The translations under genes and the position numbers were made by a program. 64,000 nucleotides of DNA from assembly GCF_003867075.1 (NCBI RefSeq), contig NZ_CP032544.1, positions 1,978,001-2,042,000 on the forward strand, given 5' to 3'. Of the stretch, positions 62,767 through 64,000 are shown piece by piece. This DNA is from Tenacibaculum mesophilum (GTDB lineage Bacteria > Bacteroidota > Bacteroidia > Flavobacteriales > Flavobacteriaceae). The notes beneath the pieces are model-generated. The model had not been told where the DNA came from. It searched no databases and worked only from the letters and a program-made list of their open reading frames with translations. Numbering within the stretch: position 1 is the stretch's first letter; each line of letters opens with the position of its first letter.

Positions 62767-63279
62767 ATGAAAAACACAATTAAACTTATACTATTCGTTG
62801 CTATTATTGCATCAATGACGTCTTGTAAAGCAAACAAGTATTCGTTTTTAAACGACTATCCTACTAAAAATGTTCCTTTGGTTGATAGCACAAACTTTAG
62901 CAATCATGTAGAGGGTAAATTATTAACAAAACCACAACAAGAGCTTTTAAAACTTCCTTCAATTTTTGAAGAGCAATTAGATGAAGAGAATGCTAAAATT
63001 GGTGTTTCCTATCTCCCAAAAATATCAGAAAGCTTTCAATCAGTAGTATATTATTTCTATCCAAATAATACTGAGTTAATCTCTATGCTGGTAACTTACG
63101 ATAAACAATTTAATATAATTAATAGTCAAGTATTGGCTTATGACGAAATTGCGGAAGGAATGTTAAAAACCACCTCTACTCTTAATAAAAATAGTATTGA
63201 ATTAGTTGAATATATTTCTGACGCTCCTTCTACTATTATTTTTAATATTTTAGAAGACGGAAACATTACAAGAGACTAA
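62767..63279 (+). CDS. Hypothetical lipoprotein
   Basis: This 170-aa protein has a lipoprotein signal of about 19 residues ending in the lipobox MTSC (Cys20), then KANKYSFLNDYPTKN. No second membrane segment is present. The rest is mixed alpha/beta with no motif I recognise. It lies 66 bp behind pabB. The next gene starts inside its stop codon (TAATG), so it is co-translated with a hydrolase gene. Confidence 0.7.
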   Translation: MKNTIKLILFVAIIASMTSCKANKYSFLNDYPTKNVPLVDSTNFSNHVEGKLLTKPQQELLKLPSIFEEQLDEENAKIGVSYLPKISESFQSVVYYFYPNNTELISMLVTYDKQFNIINSQVLAYDEIAEGMLKTTSTLNKNSIELVEYISDAPSTIIFNILEDGNITRD

Positions 63280-64000
63280 TGACACACCATACATTCACAT
63301 TCAATTTTCATAAAACTGAGTTTTTTGGTCAGTATTGGCAACCGGAAACTGTAAAAGCTATAGTGGTAATTATTCACGGAATGGGAGAACATTCTGGCAG
63401 ATATGAACACGTTGCCAAAAAACTAACCGATAATAATTTTGGTGTAATTGCTTTTGACCATTTCGGTCATGGAAAAACAACAGGGAAAAGAGGACACAAT
63501 CCAGGGTATAATTATGTATTAAAAAGTGTTACTAAACTTATTGAAAAAACTAAAGAGGTTTTTGGTGATAAACCTACGTTTTTATATGGGCACTCTATGG
63601 GAGGCAACACTGTAATTAATTACACGCTTAGAGAAAAACACCATCTAAAAGGAGTCATAGCTACTAGTCCTTTTTTACGTTTAGCTTTTCAGCCACCTGC
63701 TTGGAAGCTTTCGTTAGGAAAAGTAATGCAAAAAATAGCTCCCTCAGTGACTTTAGGAAATGAGTTAGATGCTAATGATGTATCTCGTGATCCTGTTGAA
63801 GTTGAAAAGTATAGTAATGACCCATTAGTTCATGATAAGGTGAGCCCTAATTTTTCTTTATCATTTATTGATGCTGGTGAATGGGCTATTAATAATGCAT
63901 CTTCTTTAAAAACTCCAATGTTATTATTACACGGTACAGGTGATAAAATTATTGATTATAAAGGCACGGAGGCTTTTGCTAACAATACGCCTAAAGCTAG
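63279..64000 (+). CDS. Alpha/beta hydrolase, monoacylglycerol lipase-like, 3' truncated
   Basis: The frame is open from ATG 63279 to the window end (about 240 codons, no stop), so the last part is missing. It matches the Hydrolase_4/monoacylglycerol lipase type: IHGMGEHSGRYEHVAKKL with oxyanion-hole HG near residue 34, FDHFGHGKTTGKRGH, the nucleophile Ser in YGHSMGG, and LLLHGTGDKIIDY carrying the catalytic Asp. The catalytic His would be beyond the end. It has no signal peptide. The start overlaps the lipoprotein stop. Confidence 0.85.
   Translation, partial: MTHHTFTFNFHKTEFFGQYWQPETVKAIVVIIHGMGEHSGRYEHVAKKLTDNNFGVIAFDHFGHGKTTGKRGHNPGYNYVLKSVTKLIEKTKEVFGDKPTFLYGHSMGGNTVINYTLREKHHLKGVIATSPFLRLAFQPPAWKLSLGKVMQKIAPSVTLGNELDANDVSRDPVEVEKYSNDPLVHDKVSPNFSLSFIDAGEWAINNASSLKTPMLLLHGTGDKIIDYKGTEAFANNTPKA

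Overview
The window is AT-rich chromosomal DNA of a member of the Bacteroidota, most likely a marine Flavobacteriaceae (Tenacibaculum/Polaribacter-like; the genus cannot be fixed from sequence alone). Support comes from gldA, a Bacteroidetes putative porin, a DUF5686 protein, a long S16 protein, DnaE fused to an N-terminal exonuclease, the near absence of Shine-Dalgarno sequences, and many promoter elements of the Bacteroidetes form TAnnTTTG. I saw no rRNA, tRNA, CRISPR array, insertion sequence or phage integrase. No gap between genes exceeds 300 bases; the longest are 46217-46498, 12397-12635, 61154-61383 and 54160-54374.

Left part (1-17377), housekeeping. A truncated DUF3857/transglutaminase-like gene is followed by a divergent Lrp regulator and methionine gamma-lyase-type enzyme, then marC, nhaC, a GNAT enzyme, a porin, rnhB, a nucleoid-associated protein, a PhnA-type zinc protein, a second GNAT enzyme, rpsP-rimM, a cold-shock protein, dnaE and a small hypothetical gene.

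Middle (46216 down to 17382, all minus strand): a complete, compact extracellular contractile injection system (eCIS) locus of 18 genes. Several neighbours overlap as TAATG or abut. The order follows the Afp/PVC plan: DUF4255 terminator/cap protein, an unknown 358-aa protein, one sheath protein with a large insertion, two tube proteins, a 53-aa DUF5908 protein, LysM tube-baseplate adaptor, VgrG-like spike, PAAR tip, gp25-like protein, baseplate J, a Pvc12-like wedge protein with a duplicated 150-residue module, a 1703-aa PKD-containing protein in the fibre slot, tape measure, a DUF4157/HExxH protein, a 1420-aa probable toxin cargo with a C-terminal nuclease-like domain, AAA+ ATPase, and a LAS/M15-type peptidase that could release particles. 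The locus appears to encode particle, payload and a possible exit enzyme in one transcription unit. Its 282-bp upstream region has hairpins but no recognisable standard promoter.

Right part (46443-64000). This holds an operon of a small unknown gene, folA, a GNAT enzyme and gldA; thyA; a 60-aa double-glycine, cysteine-rich peptide gene; a DUF151 nuclease-family gene with a CNT nucleoside transporter; etfB-etfA facing pdhB across a region with a nested palindrome; a DUF5686 outer-membrane protein; ppa and a K+-dependent membrane pyrophosphatase (hppA); a 160-bp foldback element; pabB; a lipoprotein; and a truncated monoacylglycerol-lipase-like hydrolase.

Part 2 concentrates on the eCIS locus and its unusual components, the cysteine-rich peptide gene, palindromic operator candidates, and promoters that almost touch start codons.
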